From assembly GCF_007713735.2 (NCBI RefSeq), contig NZ_VMNW02000003.1, forward strand, positions 183,975 through 247,974: DNA of 64,000 nucleotides, in the 5' to 3' direction. How positions within the stretch are numbered: position 1 is the stretch's first letter; every line of letters starts with the position of its first letter. Below, in pieces: positions 8,400-15,992 of the stretch. The translations under genes were made by a program, and so were the position numbers. The notes under the pieces are model-generated. The model was not told the origin of the DNA. It was given only the letters and a program-made list of their open reading frames with translations, and searched no databases. This stretch comes from Amycolatopsis acidicola (GTDB lineage: Bacteria; Actinomycetota; Actinomycetes; Mycobacteriales; Pseudonocardiaceae).

Positions 8400-9602
8400 T
8401 CAGGATTCGGGGCGGTTGCCGGTCGGGATCGTGATCAGTGTGGTCGTCGGGGAGGTTCCCTTGTTGAGGAACAGCATCGCCAGTGCGCGCACGAACTGGT
8501 CGAACATGTAGAACCCCGCCGGCACGACAGGCAGGAGCCCTTCCCGGAAGGCGATGTACGTCGGCCATGCCGTGCGGACCAGCGCCGCCGCCGCGTAGTC
8601 GCGCTTCAGGCCGAGCCAGTCGCCGATCTCGTCGCTGAGCACATAGCGCACGAACTCGTTGAGGAACCCGCGCGTGACGCCGAGGTCGACCTGCGCGGTC
8701 AGCCCGAGCAGGTCCTCGGCCAGTTCCTTGCCCTCGGTCGTCGGCGTGAGGATGGGCGTGAGCACCTGCGCCGACTGCGCGTCCGCGGCAGCCCAGGTCT
8801 GCGGGATGAACTCGTCCCGCACCCCGAGCATGTGGATGGCGACCTGCCACGAGTGCAGGAACGCGTCCTCCTCCGCGGTCGTCATCGGGACCTTCCACTC
8901 CTTCAGCTTCCGGTGCACGAAGGTGCCGAGGCTGTGGAAGGTGACGAGGATGTCGCCGTTGCTGATCGGGACCGCCTCGTCCGGCGAGACGGCCGTCCAG
9001 TGCGGCGACTGCGGGAGGAGGTGGCGCACCGCGGCGTGCACCAGGCGGGTCTTGTTGGCGGTGACCACGAACTGGCCCGAGGGCTCGAAAGCGTTGAGAT
9101 CGGCAAGGTCGTAGCCGAAGGTGAATGTCTTGGCCGCGCGGTTCTGCATGTCGGCACCGCCCGCGGACCAGTACACCGACTTGGCCTCGCGCGGGATGAC
9201 GGTGCTCATGATGCCGCTGCCGAGGCCGTAGAGCATGAACAGGTACGTGTCCTTGCGCCGGTTGAAGTCGGCGGCGAGGCGCAGTTTCGCGCGGTCGGCC
9301 CACGAGGGCAGCGCGTTGACCTTCCGCAGGTACGTGGTGAGGTCGGCGGGCAGCCCGCTGGGCAGCGGGTCGCTGTTGTTCACCCACGACTGCAGCGCGG
9401 TGTTGACCGCCGGCACCTGGCCGCTCTCGATGAGCCCCTTCACCAGCGCGTCGACTTCGTCGTCCCAGACCCACCACGGGTCGGTGCTCGTGCCCGCCGC
9501 CGCGGTCGCCGTCGATCCCCACGCGGGGGCGACACCGGCCACGCCGACGAGACCCAGTGCGACACCGAGCGACAGTGCTCGCCTTCGGTTGAGATTGCTC
9601 AT
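8400..9602 (-). CDS. lcp: Latex clearing protein (rubber oxygenase)
   Basis: 400 aa. Lcp is a b-type-haem dioxygenase that cleaves cis-1,4-polyisoprene outside the cell to aldehyde/ketone-ended oligomers. The N-terminus carries a twin-arginine signal (NRRRAL then a Gly/Ala/Val-rich stretch to APAWG). The functional residues described for Lcp of Streptomyces K30 (R164, T168, H198) appear as R155, T159 (RAAKT) and H189 (RLVHA) with a constant offset of 9, so the haem ligand and pocket are intact. Length matches the family (about 400 aa). It is divergent from an aldehyde dehydrogenase and a TetR-type regulator, a neighbourhood known for lcp loci. Start ATG 9602 has an AGG-containing site. Confidence 0.88.
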   Translation of the reverse strand: MSNLNRRRALSLGVALGLVGVAGVAPAWGSTATAAAGTSTDPWWVWDDEVDALVKGLIESGQVPAVNTALQSWVNNSDPLPSGLPADLTTYLRKVNALPSWADRAKLRLAADFNRRKDTYLFMLYGLGSGIMSTVIPREAKSVYWSAGGADMQNRAAKTFTFGYDLADLNAFEPSGQFVVTANKTRLVHAAVRHLLPQSPHWTAVSPDEAVPISNGDILVTFHSLGTFVHRKLKEWKVPMTTAEEDAFLHSWQVAIHMLGVRDEFIPQTWAAADAQSAQVLTPILTPTTEGKELAEDLLGLTAQVDLGVTRGFLNEFVRYVLSDEIGDWLGLKRDYAAAALVRTAWPTYIAFREGLLPVVPAGFYMFDQFVRALAMLFLNKGTSPTTTLITIPTGNRPES

Positions 9603-9758
9603 TTACTTACCTAGCTTCCTTGGTAGGAGTATCAGCGCTTGTTCAGGAGCAGATCAGCCAGGATCCCACTTGATCGACGGTGTGATTTCTCGTTAACATA
9701 TCGAGCCAGGCCGCCGGTCGGCAAGAGGCACCTCCCACCGCTACCCCCAGGAGCCCGG
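9603..9758. promoter_or_regulatory. Divergent promoter region lcp / aldehyde dehydrogenase
   Basis: This 156-bp gap must hold both promoters. Next to the lcp start lies an imperfect inverted repeat (TACTTACC ... GGTAGGAGTA, 9604-9631), a candidate operator for the TetR-type protein encoded downstream. A relatively AT-rich stretch lies at about 9680-9705. Operator assignment is inference. Confidence 0.4.
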
Positions 9759-11360
9759 ATGACCAACGAGCAGAGCCCGGCACTCGCGGCGAGTCCGCGT
9801 CCGGCGTGGGTGACCGACGAGTCGGTCGCGCGGTGGTGCGAGTGGGTGCGCCGGGACGTGACGCGGGATTCGCCGCAGGAGCCGCTGACCGCCGTCGCGC
9901 CGTACGACCTTTCGCCGATCGCGCCCGTCCCCACGTGCACGCCGGAGGATGTCGCGGCCGCGGCGGCGAGCGCCCGCGCGGCCCAGCGGGAGTGGGCCGC
10001 CACGCCGATCGCGCGCCGCGCCGAAATCGTGCTCGCCTTCCACGATCTGTTGCTGCGGCGGCAGAATCAGGTGCTCGACCTGATCCAGTGGGAGATGGGC
10101 AAGGCGCGGTTCCACGCCTGGCAGGAGGTCGCACAGGTCGCCACGATCGCCCGGCACTACGCGCGCCGCGCGGGGCGTTACCTGGCCCCGAACCGCGTGC
10201 GCGGGATGCTGCCGGTGCTGACGAAGGTCCGCGAGGAGCGCGTGCCGAAGGGCGTCGTCGGCATCATCTCCCCCTGGAACTACCCGCTGTACCTGGGAGT
10301 CGGCGACGTCCTGCCCGCTCTCCTCGCCGGCAACGCCGTCGTCTCCAAGGCGGATTCGCAGACCGCGCTGACCCTGCTGTGGACCCGCGAGCTGATGGCC
10401 GAGGCGGGGCTCCCGGCCGACCTGTGGCAGATCGTGGCCGGTCCGGGCTCCGTGGTCGGCACGGCCGTGGTCGACACAGCCGATTTCGTCTGCTTCACCG
10501 GTTCGACGGCCACCGGCCGTACGGTGGCGGAACGCGCCGCGCGGCGGCTCGTCGGCGCGTCGCTCGAACTCGGCGGCAAGAACCCGCTCATCGTGCGCGA
10601 GGATGCCGACATCGCCGCCGCGGCGGCGGGAACGGCGGCGGCCGCCTTCGCCAACACCGGGCAGATGTGCATCCACATCGAGCGGGTCTACGTGCACGAA
10701 AAGGTCTACGACGCCTTCCGTGACGAGCTCGTGCGGGTGACCGAAGCGTTGCGGCTCGGCCAGTCCTACGACTACTCGGTGGACATCGGGTCCCTCGTGT
10801 CCCCGGCCCAGCTGGCGGCGGTCGAGGCGCACGTCGAGGACGCGGTGGGCAAGGGCGCGAAGGTGCTCGCGGGCGGCCACGCGCGTCCCGAGATCGGCCC
10901 GCTGTTCTACGAGCCGACGGTGCTCGAAGGCGTCACGCAGGAGATGGCGGTCTGCGCGGACGAAACGTTCGGCCCGGTGGTCTCGCTGTACCCCTACGCC
11001 ACCGACGACGAGGCTGTTTCCCTTGCCAACCAAGGAAACTACGGCCTGTCGGCGTCGGTGTGGTCGAAGAACGCCGCCGAGGCCGACCGGATGGCGCGGC
11101 GGATCCGGTCCGGTTCGGTCAACATCAACGACGGTGCGACCGCCGCGGCGGGCAGCATCGAAGCCGGGATGGGCGGCATGGGCGACAGCGGGCTCGGTCG
11201 GCGGCACGGCGCCGAGGGGATCCGCAAGTACACCGAGAGTCAGACGATCGCCGCGCAACGGCTGATGCCGCTGGGGCCGCCGTCGAACTCGGCTGTCGGC
11301 GGTTTCGTGAAGCGCACCAACCAGCAGCTGGGCCTGATGCGCAAACTGCGGGTGCGATGA
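9759..11360 (+). CDS. Aldehyde dehydrogenase, succinate-semialdehyde dehydrogenase-like
   Basis: 533 aa from ATG 9759 with AGGAG upstream. NAD(P)-dependent aldehyde dehydrogenase signatures are complete: IISPWNYPLYL (substrate/cofactor entry), FTGSTATGR (Rossmann loop), the general-base Glu in LELGGKNP and the catalytic Cys in FANTGQMC, with ETFGPVVSLY near the C-terminus. The long N-terminus and GQMC motif resemble actinobacterial GabD2-type enzymes. Here, divergent from lcp, it may oxidise the aldehyde ends of rubber-cleavage products; that is inference from context. It is followed at 89 bp by the double-TetR regulator on the same strand. Confidence 0.85.
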   Translation: MTNEQSPALAASPRPAWVTDESVARWCEWVRRDVTRDSPQEPLTAVAPYDLSPIAPVPTCTPEDVAAAAASARAAQREWAATPIARRAEIVLAFHDLLLRRQNQVLDLIQWEMGKARFHAWQEVAQVATIARHYARRAGRYLAPNRVRGMLPVLTKVREERVPKGVVGIISPWNYPLYLGVGDVLPALLAGNAVVSKADSQTALTLLWTRELMAEAGLPADLWQIVAGPGSVVGTAVVDTADFVCFTGSTATGRTVAERAARRLVGASLELGGKNPLIVREDADIAAAAAGTAAAAFANTGQMCIHIERVYVHEKVYDAFRDELVRVTEALRLGQSYDYSVDIGSLVSPAQLAAVEAHVEDAVGKGAKVLAGGHARPEIGPLFYEPTVLEGVTQEMAVCADETFGPVVSLYPYATDDEAVSLANQGNYGLSASVWSKNAAEADRMARRIRSGSVNINDGATAAAGSIEAGMGGMGDSGLGRRHGAEGIRKYTESQTIAAQRLMPLGPPSNSAVGGFVKRTNQQLGLMRKLRVR

Positions 11361-11364
11361 GCGT

Positions 11365-11383
11365 CCCGGGCCACACGGCCGGG
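11365..11383 (+). terminator. Possible weak hairpin after aldehyde dehydrogenase
   Basis: CCCGGGCC-ACAC-GGCCGGG forms a 7-bp stem with one bulged G right after the stop codon. It may attenuate read-through into the regulator gene. Confidence 0.35.
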
Positions 11384-11448
11384 CGGGCGTTCCGTGGTTG
11401 ACTGGTGCGTATGGCCCAGTTCCCGCGTACGTCCACCCGGGTGCCGCT

Positions 11449-12612
11449 GTGACCGCTGAGCCCACCGCGGCCGTCCGGCCGCGCAACCGCAAGCAGCTCA
11501 TCGTCGAAGCGGCCGGGCGCGCGTGCAGCGAGCGCGGCTACCACGCGGCGTCGATGGAGGAGATCGCCGCCGCCGTCGGCATCACCGCGGCCGCGCTGTA
11601 CCGGCATTTCCCGAACAAATACGCGCTGTTCGCCGAATGCGCGAACGTCATGGTGGACCGGCTCGTCGCCGCGCTCGACGAGGTGCCGGCGGAAGCGCCG
11701 CTGGCGGACGTGCTCGCCGCCGCCACCCGCGTCACCGTCACGCATCGCGCGTCCGGTGGCGTGTACCGGTGGGAGGCGCGGTACCTCAACCGCGAGGACC
11801 GGCGCCTGCTCCGGCAGAAGTTCGCGCACGTCGTCGGGCGGGTCGCGGACGGGGTGCGGCGCGAGCACCCGGGCCCCGAGGACGACCTGCGAGCCGTGGC
11901 GGCGCTCGGCGTGATCGGGTCCATCACGATGCACCACACGTCGATCGCCCAGCGGCGGGTGGAGGACGTGCTGCAGGCGTCGGCCCTGCGCGTGGTCGAA
12001 ACCGACCCGACGGCGGCGGTGGGGAACCAAAGCCTCGTCGAGCTGCCCGCCCAGCCGGTGCCGCGCACCCGGCGTTCGGAGATCATCGCCGCCGCCATCC
12101 CACTGTTCGAGAAGCATGGGTTCGCCAACGTCACGAACGGCCGCATCGCCGACGCCGTGGGGCTCGTCCCTTCCGCGCTGTACCGGTATTTCCCGGGCAA
12201 GGCCGACATCCTCGCGGCCGCGTGCCTGCAGGCGGCCGGTCTCCTGTCGCAAGCGGTCGAGCACAACCTTCAAGGCGTGTCCGACCCGCACGACGCCCTG
12301 GTCGCGCTCGCGGAAACGTATGTGGCGTACAGCTTCGAGCACAACGCGCTCACCAGCGTCGCGGACGCCGAAATCGGCGGCCTGCCCGCGAGCCTGCAAC
12401 AGCCCTTGGTTGTGGCACAGCGCGAGCACATCACCTTGTGGGAACAGCAACTCCGGCTGGCGTGGTCAGACCTCGACTCGCGCCAGGCGCGCGTGCTGGT
12501 GCACGCCGGTTTCGGTGTGGTGGTGGAGGCCGGGCGCAGGCTGCGCTGGCGCGACACGGCCGAGCACCGCGCCGCGGTGGCGGCTCTGCTCATGGGCGCC
12601 TTGGGGCTTTGA
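11449..12612 (+). CDS. Tandem double-domain TetR/AcrR regulator
   Basis: 387 aa from GTG 11449 (TTG 11398 is an alternative in-frame start). Two complete TetR DNA-binding modules lie in one chain: residues about 15-65 (SMEEIAAAVGITAAALYRHF) and about 210-260 (NGRIADAVGLVPSALYRYF), each followed by its own ligand-domain-sized helical segment of about 130-190 residues. A normal TetR is about 200 aa, so this is a fusion or duplication. The two recognition helices are similar but not identical. It may bind paired operators as a pseudo-dimer. Its position beside lcp and the aldehyde dehydrogenase makes it the likely local regulator. It is convergent with the binding-protein gene, with only 4 bp between stops. 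Confidence 0.85.
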   Translation: MTAEPTAAVRPRNRKQLIVEAAGRACSERGYHAASMEEIAAAVGITAAALYRHFPNKYALFAECANVMVDRLVAALDEVPAEAPLADVLAAATRVTVTHRASGGVYRWEARYLNREDRRLLRQKFAHVVGRVADGVRREHPGPEDDLRAVAALGVIGSITMHHTSIAQRRVEDVLQASALRVVETDPTAAVGNQSLVELPAQPVPRTRRSEIIAAAIPLFEKHGFANVTNGRIADAVGLVPSALYRYFPGKADILAAACLQAAGLLSQAVEHNLQGVSDPHDALVALAETYVAYSFEHNALTSVADAEIGGLPASLQQPLVVAQREHITLWEQQLRLAWSDLDSRQARVLVHAGFGVVVEAGRRLRWRDTAEHRAAVAALLMGALGL

Positions 12613-12616
12613 GCCA

Positions 12617-13708
12617 TCACCCCTGGGGGACCGAAACAGCCGGCGCGGGACCCTGGAACGACCCGGCGGGCGCATCGGGCAGTCCCGCCGAATCGGGCAT
12701 GGTGTCCGCGGGCAGGAACGTATTGTCGAACAGCGCGCCACCCGGGTTCCAGCTCGCGGGCAGCGCGCCTATTTGTTTCATCTGGTCGACCGTGGTGGCC
12801 CAGCGGTCGGCGGCCATCGCGCCCATCTGCTGCCCGCCGCGGCTGCCGATGACGAACGGACGCTGCCCGGCCCAGGTGAACCAGTTGGTGTCGGCCGCGA
12901 GCTGATTGTTGTCCTTGACCATCTGCTCGTTCGCCTTCGCCGCGGCGCTGACGTCGGTCAGGTACGCGGTCCAGCCTTTCGACAATGCGGAAAGCGCTTT
13001 CCGAAGCGTGTCGGCGTGGTTCTTCGCGTAATCCTCGGTGACGACGAGGACCTGGCCGTACGGGTTGAATCCCGCGGAGGCGTAGCTGAAATAGTTGAGT
13101 TCGATGTTCTGCTTACGGGCCTCGTAGACGGTGTTCGTCGGGTAGCCCTGGGTGATGCCGTCCGGTTCGGCGAAGAACGCGTTGTAGGTGCCGTTGAAGT
13201 TCTGCGTGGTGAATTGCAGCCCCTGGCTGTGCTGCACCCACTGCCAGCCGAGGCTCGCCGGCGCGACCGTCCACGATTTCCCGGCGAGGTCCGCCCAGCT
13301 GGTCCAGCCCGTCGACTTCTTGACGAGCACACCGGTGGGCGCGACGTCGAACTCGTTGTAGACGGCGATCACCGGCAGCCCCTGCGCCTTGGCCTGCAGA
13401 TAGGACTCGGCGGTGGTGACGGCGATATCGGCCCGGCCCGCGGCCAGCAGTGGGATGCCGGACACGTTCGGGCCGCCCGGCAGGATCGACACCTTCGAGA
13501 GCCCGGCCTGCGCCAGGTATCCCTGGGTCTGCGCGGTGGTCCAGCCGCCGTTCTGGGCGTTGCTGAACCAGGACAGCTGCACGGTCAGCGAGTCGCCGGA
13601 GTCCCGGGAAGCCGATGACCCGGCGCCGCACGCGGCTAGTACCAGTGCGGCGATCAGTGCCGCGAACGCGAGGCGCAACCGCGCCCAACGGGAGGGGGAA
13701 CGGAACAT
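12617..13708 (-). CDS. ABC transporter substrate-binding lipoprotein (SsuA/NMT1-like) 1
   Basis: 363 aa. A lipoprotein signal with lipobox LAAC at about residues 23-26 anchors it outside the membrane. The body is an SsuA/THI5-type binding protein (LSWFSNAQNGGW near the start, then LLAAGRADIAVTTAESYLQA). It is a distant paralogue of the binding protein at 25210 (both share PGGPxVS and AAGFNPY-like segments), so two receptors probably feed the single permease/ATPase pair encoded at 19.6-21.2 kb. It is divergent from the GntR regulator, with two FadR-type palindromes in the shared gap. The ligand is unknown. Confidence 0.85.
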   Translation of the reverse strand: MFRSPSRWARLRLAFAALIAALVLAACGAGSSASRDSGDSLTVQLSWFSNAQNGGWTTAQTQGYLAQAGLSKVSILPGGPNVSGIPLLAAGRADIAVTTAESYLQAKAQGLPVIAVYNEFDVAPTGVLVKKSTGWTSWADLAGKSWTVAPASLGWQWVQHSQGLQFTTQNFNGTYNAFFAEPDGITQGYPTNTVYEARKQNIELNYFSYASAGFNPYGQVLVVTEDYAKNHADTLRKALSALSKGWTAYLTDVSAAAKANEQMVKDNNQLAADTNWFTWAGQRPFVIGSRGGQQMGAMAADRWATTVDQMKQIGALPASWNPGGALFDNTFLPADTMPDSAGLPDAPAGSFQGPAPAVSVPQG

Positions 13709-13830
13709 CGTGGCGGCTCCATTAGTCGCGAAAAACGGGGACCGGTCATTGTTCGGGGCTTCCGGGAAAAGGGCATGACAGTATCGCCGAAACGGGTCCG
13801 GCTCGATTTATGGACGACGTCGTCGGGAGA

Positions 13831-13841
13831 TGGTCCGACCA
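13831..13841. promoter_or_regulatory. FadR-type operator candidate 1
   Basis: TGGTC-C-GACCA is a perfect 11-bp palindrome of the TGGTxxxACCA type bound by FadR-subfamily GntR proteins. It lies 122 bp upstream of the binding-protein start. A second, overlapping arm pair (GGTCCG...CGGACC, 13832-13849) widens the symmetry. Confidence 0.55.
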
Positions 13842-14023
13842 AGCGGACCTTGCGCACACTCTGACCCGCGCGCTGACGTGCCGTCAACCGCCGAATCGGA
13901 ACTTCACGTGGCCGAAACATTCGCGCTCGCCAGCGGAAGTGTCGAAGATATTTCGCGTGTAAACAACGGGTTTCCGAGGATCCGTCACTCTTTTCGCCCG
14001 GCAATTCCGCGCTTATGGTCGAA

Positions 14024-14036
14024 TTGGTCAGGCCAA
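14024..14036. promoter_or_regulatory. FadR-type operator candidate 2
   Basis: TTGGTC-A-GGCCAA has 6-bp arms with one mismatch pair and matches candidate 1 in its core. It lies 46 bp upstream of the GntR start, a position suited to autoregulation. Confidence 0.5.
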
Positions 14037-14082
14037 CCGCCGAATCGGTGGTTCGGTGCCGAACTCCGCAGGAAGGACGGGT

Positions 14083-14877
14083 GTGGACAGCACCTCTGGG
14101 ACGCCGGATGCGACGTCACCTCCGGGGCGCCGTTTGGTGCCGGTCTCCGCGCTGCGGCTGCCGCATCCCGCGCCGGGCGCGTTTCGCGGCAGCGTCAGTA
14201 CCGAGATCTCCGCATATCTGGAGAAGCTGATCGCGGTCGGTGAACTCCGGCCCGGCGACCGGCTTCCTTCGGAGCGGGAGCTCGCCGCGCGGCTGGGCGT
14301 GTCACGCGCGTCGTTGCGCGAGGCGATGCACGAACTCGAGGCCAAGCACCTCGTCGAACGCAGGCCGGGCCGGGGCACCACCGTGCTGACCGCGCCCGAG
14401 CAGGTCCAGACGTTGTACTCGCGGCTTTCCGACGCCGATCACCACCTGCGTGACGTCGCCGAACTGCGCGCGACGATCGAGCCGCGGCTCGCCGAGCTGG
14501 CCGCCGAACGGGCCACAGCCGCGAACCTGCTCGAACTCGAGAACGTGTTGCGGCATCCCATCGCGGAGGTCGAGCCGGAGGAGTCGCTGCGGCTGGACCT
14601 GGAGTTCCATGTGCTGATCGCGACGGCCGCGCAGAACCCGCTGATGTCGGCGATCAACACGCTCGCCTGTTCCTGGACGTCGTCGACGCGCGTGCTCTCG
14701 CACTCGTCGCGCTACGCCCGCGAGGTTTCCTACCTCGGGCACCGCGCGATTCTCAAGGCCGTCGCGGCGGGCGACCCGGCCGAGGCGCGCGACGCCATGG
14801 CCCGGCATCTCGCCGATGTCGCCGAGTTGACCCGCGACGGCTACGAAAAGCGCGGCACCGCGGAGGAGGATCGTTGA
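14083..14877 (+). CDS. FadR-subfamily GntR transcriptional regulator
   Basis: 264 aa from GTG 14083, chosen for the GGAAGG site 6-7 bp upstream. The N-terminal winged helix is typical (PGDRLPSERELAARLGVSR, then LRPGRGT-like wing), followed by an all-helical FCD ligand domain with the expected metal/ligand residues (RLDLEFHVLI; GHRAILKAV). FadR-type regulators usually respond to organic acids or catabolic intermediates. Its stop overlaps the formamidase start (TTGA), so it is the first gene of the operon. It likely binds the two palindromes upstream, controlling itself and the divergent binding protein. Confidence 0.88.
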   Translation: MDSTSGTPDATSPPGRRLVPVSALRLPHPAPGAFRGSVSTEISAYLEKLIAVGELRPGDRLPSERELAARLGVSRASLREAMHELEAKHLVERRPGRGTTVLTAPEQVQTLYSRLSDADHHLRDVAELRATIEPRLAELAAERATAANLLELENVLRHPIAEVEPEESLRLDLEFHVLIATAAQNPLMSAINTLACSWTSSTRVLSHSSRYAREVSYLGHRAILKAVAAGDPAEARDAMARHLADVAELTRDGYEKRGTAEEDR

Positions 14878-15992
14878 CGCTGACCGGTTTGCCACCGCGC
14901 GACGAGACGGCGCCCATTCTGCAACCGCTGACCGGGCACACCCCGAACTACCTTCCCGCCACCGGGAAAACCACGACCTGGGGCAGATTGCCCTGCGAGG
15001 ACGACGAACCCGCGCTGTCCGTCGAGCCGGGTACCACGCTCGTCGTCGACACCGTGAGCCACGAAGGGATTCTCGAGGACCAGGGCCGGGATCCTGTCTC
15101 GTTCTTCGGTGCGCACGGTGTCGCGGCGGGCGACGTGCTCCTGGACGCGATCGCGATCGCCGCCGACGGCGACCACGATCTCACCGGCGGCCCGCATGTG
15201 GTCACCGGGCCGATCGAGGTCCGCGGCGCCCGGCCTGGTGACCTGCTCGCGGTGCGAGTCGGCGAACTGGCGCCACGGGTGCCATACGGTGTCGTTTCGA
15301 GCAGGCACGGCAAGGGCTTGCTGCCCGGGAGTTTCCCCGTGGCCGGGGAAATCACCAGCGTCTTCTGCGCCGTGGAGGATCTCGCGCTCGGCGTCGGCAA
15401 GGCGCGCGGCACCCTCCCGCTGAACCCCGGCGACACCGGCCGTCCGGTGCGGTTCCCGATCGCGCCGTTCCTCGGCGTCATGGGCGTGGCCACCCCGGCG
15501 CCGCGCCGGCACTCGACTCCGCCGGGACAGCATGGCGGCAACGTCGACATCCGGTTGCTCGGCACCGGGGCCACCCTGTACCTGCCGGTGCAGGTGCCGG
15601 GCGCGGGTTTCTATGTCGGTGACCCGCATTTCGCGCAGGGCAACGGGGAAGTCGCGCTCACCGCGCTGGAAGCGCCGCTGCGCGCCACCCTGACCGTGGA
15701 CGTGGTGCCCGCGGCCGAGGCGCGTGCCCGGTTCGGCGCGGTCGTCGGCCCGTTCGCCCGCACCGGCGAATTCCTGATCCCCACGGGACTCGACGAGGAC
15801 CTCGACGTCGCCGTCGAAAAGTGCGGCCGCAACGCGATCACGCTGCTGGGCTCGGTCTTCGGGATGGCACCGGAACTGGCGTACGCGTACCTCTCGGCCG
15901 CGGCGGACTTCGACATCTCGCAGGTGGTGGACGTGGTGAAGGGAACGCACGCGCGCATCCGGCTCGCGGATTTCGAGGAGGTGACACGATGA
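14874..15992 (+). CDS. Acetamidase/formamidase family protein
   Basis: 372 aa, TTG start overlapping the regulator stop, with a strong GGAGGAGG site. Family features include the N-terminal SVEPGTTLVVDT, the GPIEVRGARPGDLLAV segment, and GVVSSRHGKG and HGGNVDIRLL. These zinc-type amidohydrolases split formamide or acetamide (or related short amides) to ammonia and acid in the cytoplasm. In this operon it could act on a formamide or small amide released late in ring breakdown. The stop overlaps the next start (ATGA). Confidence 0.85.
   Translation: MTLTGLPPRDETAPILQPLTGHTPNYLPATGKTTTWGRLPCEDDEPALSVEPGTTLVVDTVSHEGILEDQGRDPVSFFGAHGVAAGDVLLDAIAIAADGDHDLTGGPHVVTGPIEVRGARPGDLLAVRVGELAPRVPYGVVSSRHGKGLLPGSFPVAGEITSVFCAVEDLALGVGKARGTLPLNPGDTGRPVRFPIAPFLGVMGVATPAPRRHSTPPGQHGGNVDIRLLGTGATLYLPVQVPGAGFYVGDPHFAQGNGEVALTALEAPLRATLTVDVVPAAEARARFGAVVGPFARTGEFLIPTGLDEDLDVAVEKCGRNAITLLGSVFGMAPELAYAYLSAAADFDISQVVDVVKGTHARIRLADFEEVTR

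Larger units (their letters stand above)
13709..14082. promoter_or_regulatory. Divergent promoter region (binding protein / GntR operon)
   Basis: A 374-bp gene-free gap with lower GC than its surroundings. It holds two TTGGTC-type palindromes (listed separately), one nearer each gene. No credible small gene was found. It should carry both the promoter for the minus-strand binding protein and that of the long plus-strand catabolic operon. Confidence 0.6.

Noticed and set aside
11398..11403. TTGACT as a -35 box for the double-TetR gene
   Set aside because: No acceptable -10 element at the right distance, and the hexamer is also a possible TTG start.
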